A stretch of DNA of 64,000 nucleotides. It comes from Larsenimonas suaedae. Its GTDB lineage: Bacteria > Pseudomonadota > Gammaproteobacteria > Pseudomonadales > Halomonadaceae. Made by a program: the position numbers and the translations under genes. This document shows, piece after piece, positions 63,030 through 64,000 of the stretch. The stretch is from positions 558,001 through 622,000 of the forward strand of contig NZ_JAMLJI010000001.1 of assembly GCF_023712105.1 (NCBI RefSeq). Reading direction: 5' to 3'. Under the pieces are notes generated by a model. It saw only the letters and a list, made by a program, of their open reading frames with translations, did not search any database and was not told where the DNA came from. Each line of letters begins with the position of its first letter. Position 1 is the stretch's first letter.

Positions 63030-64000
63030 ATGCTCACCGCACGACTGACCAACCGTCTTGCCGAGCACAAGGCGGCCAGGCGGGATCGCCACCACCGCCT
63101 GCGAAGTCTTGCAAGCCAGACGCGCACCCGCATCAATGGCCAGGACGTGGTGGCCTTTTGCAGCAATGACTATCTTGGCCTTGCCGACAATCCGCGCCTG
63201 GTTACGGCACTGGAAGAAGGCGGGCGTCGTTTCGGGGTGGGAAGCGGCGGATCACACCTGATCAGCGGCCATACCGACGCCCACCGACGGCTTGAAGACA
63301 CCCTGTGCGAACTCACCGGACGCTCTGCGGTACGGCTTTTTTCAAGCGGTTATCAGGCCAACCTCGCAGCCATCGCCGCCTTCAGCGAGCGCGGCGATAC
63401 CGTATTGCATGACCGACTCAATCACGCCTCGCTTCTCGACGGCGCCCGGTTATCAGGCGCCAAAGTGACGCGCTATCGCCATGGTGACATCGACCACCTG
63501 ACGCATTGCCTCGCCCGTGATCGCCCTTTACTGACCGTGACCGACAGCGTGTTCAGCATGGAAGGCGATTGCGCTCCTCTCAGCGCGATTGCCGGACACT
63601 GTCGCGCGCACGACTCGGCACTGATGGTTGATGAAGCGCACGCCTTCGGCGTGATTGGGGATTATGGGCAAGGCGCGGTCGCCGAGGCCGGTCTTACGGA
63701 GTCAGACGTCGCAATCGTCACCGGCACTTTGGGTAAGGCCTTCGGCACACAGGGGGCGTTTGTCGCCGGAAGTGAGACTGTCATCGAGGCGCTGACGCAG
63801 TTCGCACGGCCCTACATCTTCACCACCGGGCTCTCGCCGGCGCTTGCCTGGGCAAGCTGTGAAGCGATCACCATCGCGCGCACCGAAGGCGAGCGCCGAA
63901 CGCACCTGAAAGATTTGATCGCTCACTTCAAGCGCGAACTCCCGGCAACGCTTCAAGCGCGCCTTCTGCCCTCCGAGACGCCGATTCAATCGCTTGTGAT
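63030..64000 (+). CDS. bioF: 8-amino-7-oxononanoate synthase, 3'-truncated
   Basis: The first 323 residues of a PLP enzyme that joins pimeloyl-thioester and alanine to make 8-amino-7-oxononanoate. The family is about 385 residues, so the last 60 or so lie past base 64000. Seen: FCSNDYLGLADNPR near 44-57, GSGGSHLISGHTDAHRRLE (in pieces, near 72-88), LFSSGYQAN, DEAHAFGVIG near 200, and the PLP lysine K236 in TGTLGKAFG, the same number as in E. coli BioF. The ATG at 63030 comes one base after the bioB stop, so it is translated with bioB. The rest of the bio operon is presumably to the right. Confidence 0.95.
   Translation, partial: MLTARLTNRLAEHKAARRDRHHRLRSLASQTRTRINGQDVVAFCSNDYLGLADNPRLVTALEEGGRRFGVGSGGSHLISGHTDAHRRLEDTLCELTGRSAVRLFSSGYQANLAAIAAFSERGDTVLHDRLNHASLLDGARLSGAKVTRYRHGDIDHLTHCLARDRPLLTVTDSVFSMEGDCAPLSAIAGHCRAHDSALMVDEAHAFGVIGDYGQGAVAEAGLTESDVAIVTGTLGKAFGTQGAFVAGSETVIEALTQFARPYIFTTGLSPALAWASCEAITIARTEGERRTHLKDLIAHFKRELPATLQARLLPSETPIQSLV

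Noticed and set aside
1-64000. tRNA, rRNA, CRISPR, insertion sequence, prophage, toxin-antitoxin or defence genes
   Set aside because: No such pattern was seen on either strand; all larger frames belong to housekeeping or transport families.

Overview
This window looks like ordinary core chromosome from a GC-rich (roughly 60 % by eye) gammaproteobacterium. The likeliest group is the Halomonadaceae/Oceanospirillales. That is inferred from gene order and family content, not from a database search. The gene run leuC-leuD-leuB-asd-fimV-truA-trpF-accD-folC-dedD-cvpA-purF-metZ is the order known from Pseudomonas and relatives, and aroC-prmB-smrB matches the enterobacterial order. A Na+/H+-type antiporter, a Ktr potassium system, an Na+-coupled NSS transporter and a very acidic lipoprotein would suit a halophilic or halotolerant host. 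I see no rRNA, tRNA, CRISPR array, insertion sequence, prophage or integrase. No stretch longer than about 230 bases lacks a gene.

Layout. 1-9.2 kb: 3' part of a YdiJ-type FAD/Fe-S dehydrogenase, a cation/proton antiporter with a nucleotide-binding tail, the nucleoside transporter NupC, the cobalamin adenosyltransferase CobO, a reverse-strand pair (periplasmic metal-complex binding protein plus secreted esterase), and a SIMPL-domain protein. 9.2-19.9 kb: an NSS symporter, KtrA/KtrB, ArgP, a small lipoprotein, a thiamine-binding-type protein, a MarR regulator, an aromatic/aspartate aminotransferase, a MATE exporter, and a secreted beta-sandwich-like protein divergent from a LysR regulator. 19.9-35.9 kb: the long reverse-strand biosynthetic block for leucine, aspartate-family amino acids, tryptophan, fatty acids, folate, purines and methionine, punctuated by terminators after asd, folC and purF, with a divergent LysR gene beside leuC. 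36-47.3 kb: a Tsx-like porin, CysE, AroC, PrmB, divergent SmrB, RssA-type patatin, alpha/beta hydrolase, AEC transporter, a small ABM-fold monooxygenase, SixA, GpsA and SelO.

47.4-64 kb: a QseBC-like two-component system, a Bax-like glucosaminidase, HtpG with a textbook heat-shock promoter, two overlapping hotdog thioesterases behind a YkvA protein, soluble lytic transglycosylase, ExoD, a TM2-CDF pair, a GNAT-2OG oxygenase pair, a CspA-type cold-shock protein, an acidic lipoprotein, a fungal-type (Fcy1-like) cytosine deaminase homologue, a YegS lipid kinase, and bioB-bioF behind a BirA-type operator. bioF runs off the right edge.

Most genes are well-known housekeeping families. I did not find a convincing new multi-gene system. 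The items most worth a second look are the Fcy1-like deaminase, the Asp/Ser/Met-rich lipoprotein, the oxygenase-acetyltransferase pair, the orphan binding protein-esterase pair next to cobO, and several unassigned palindromes and direct repeats in regulatory gaps.
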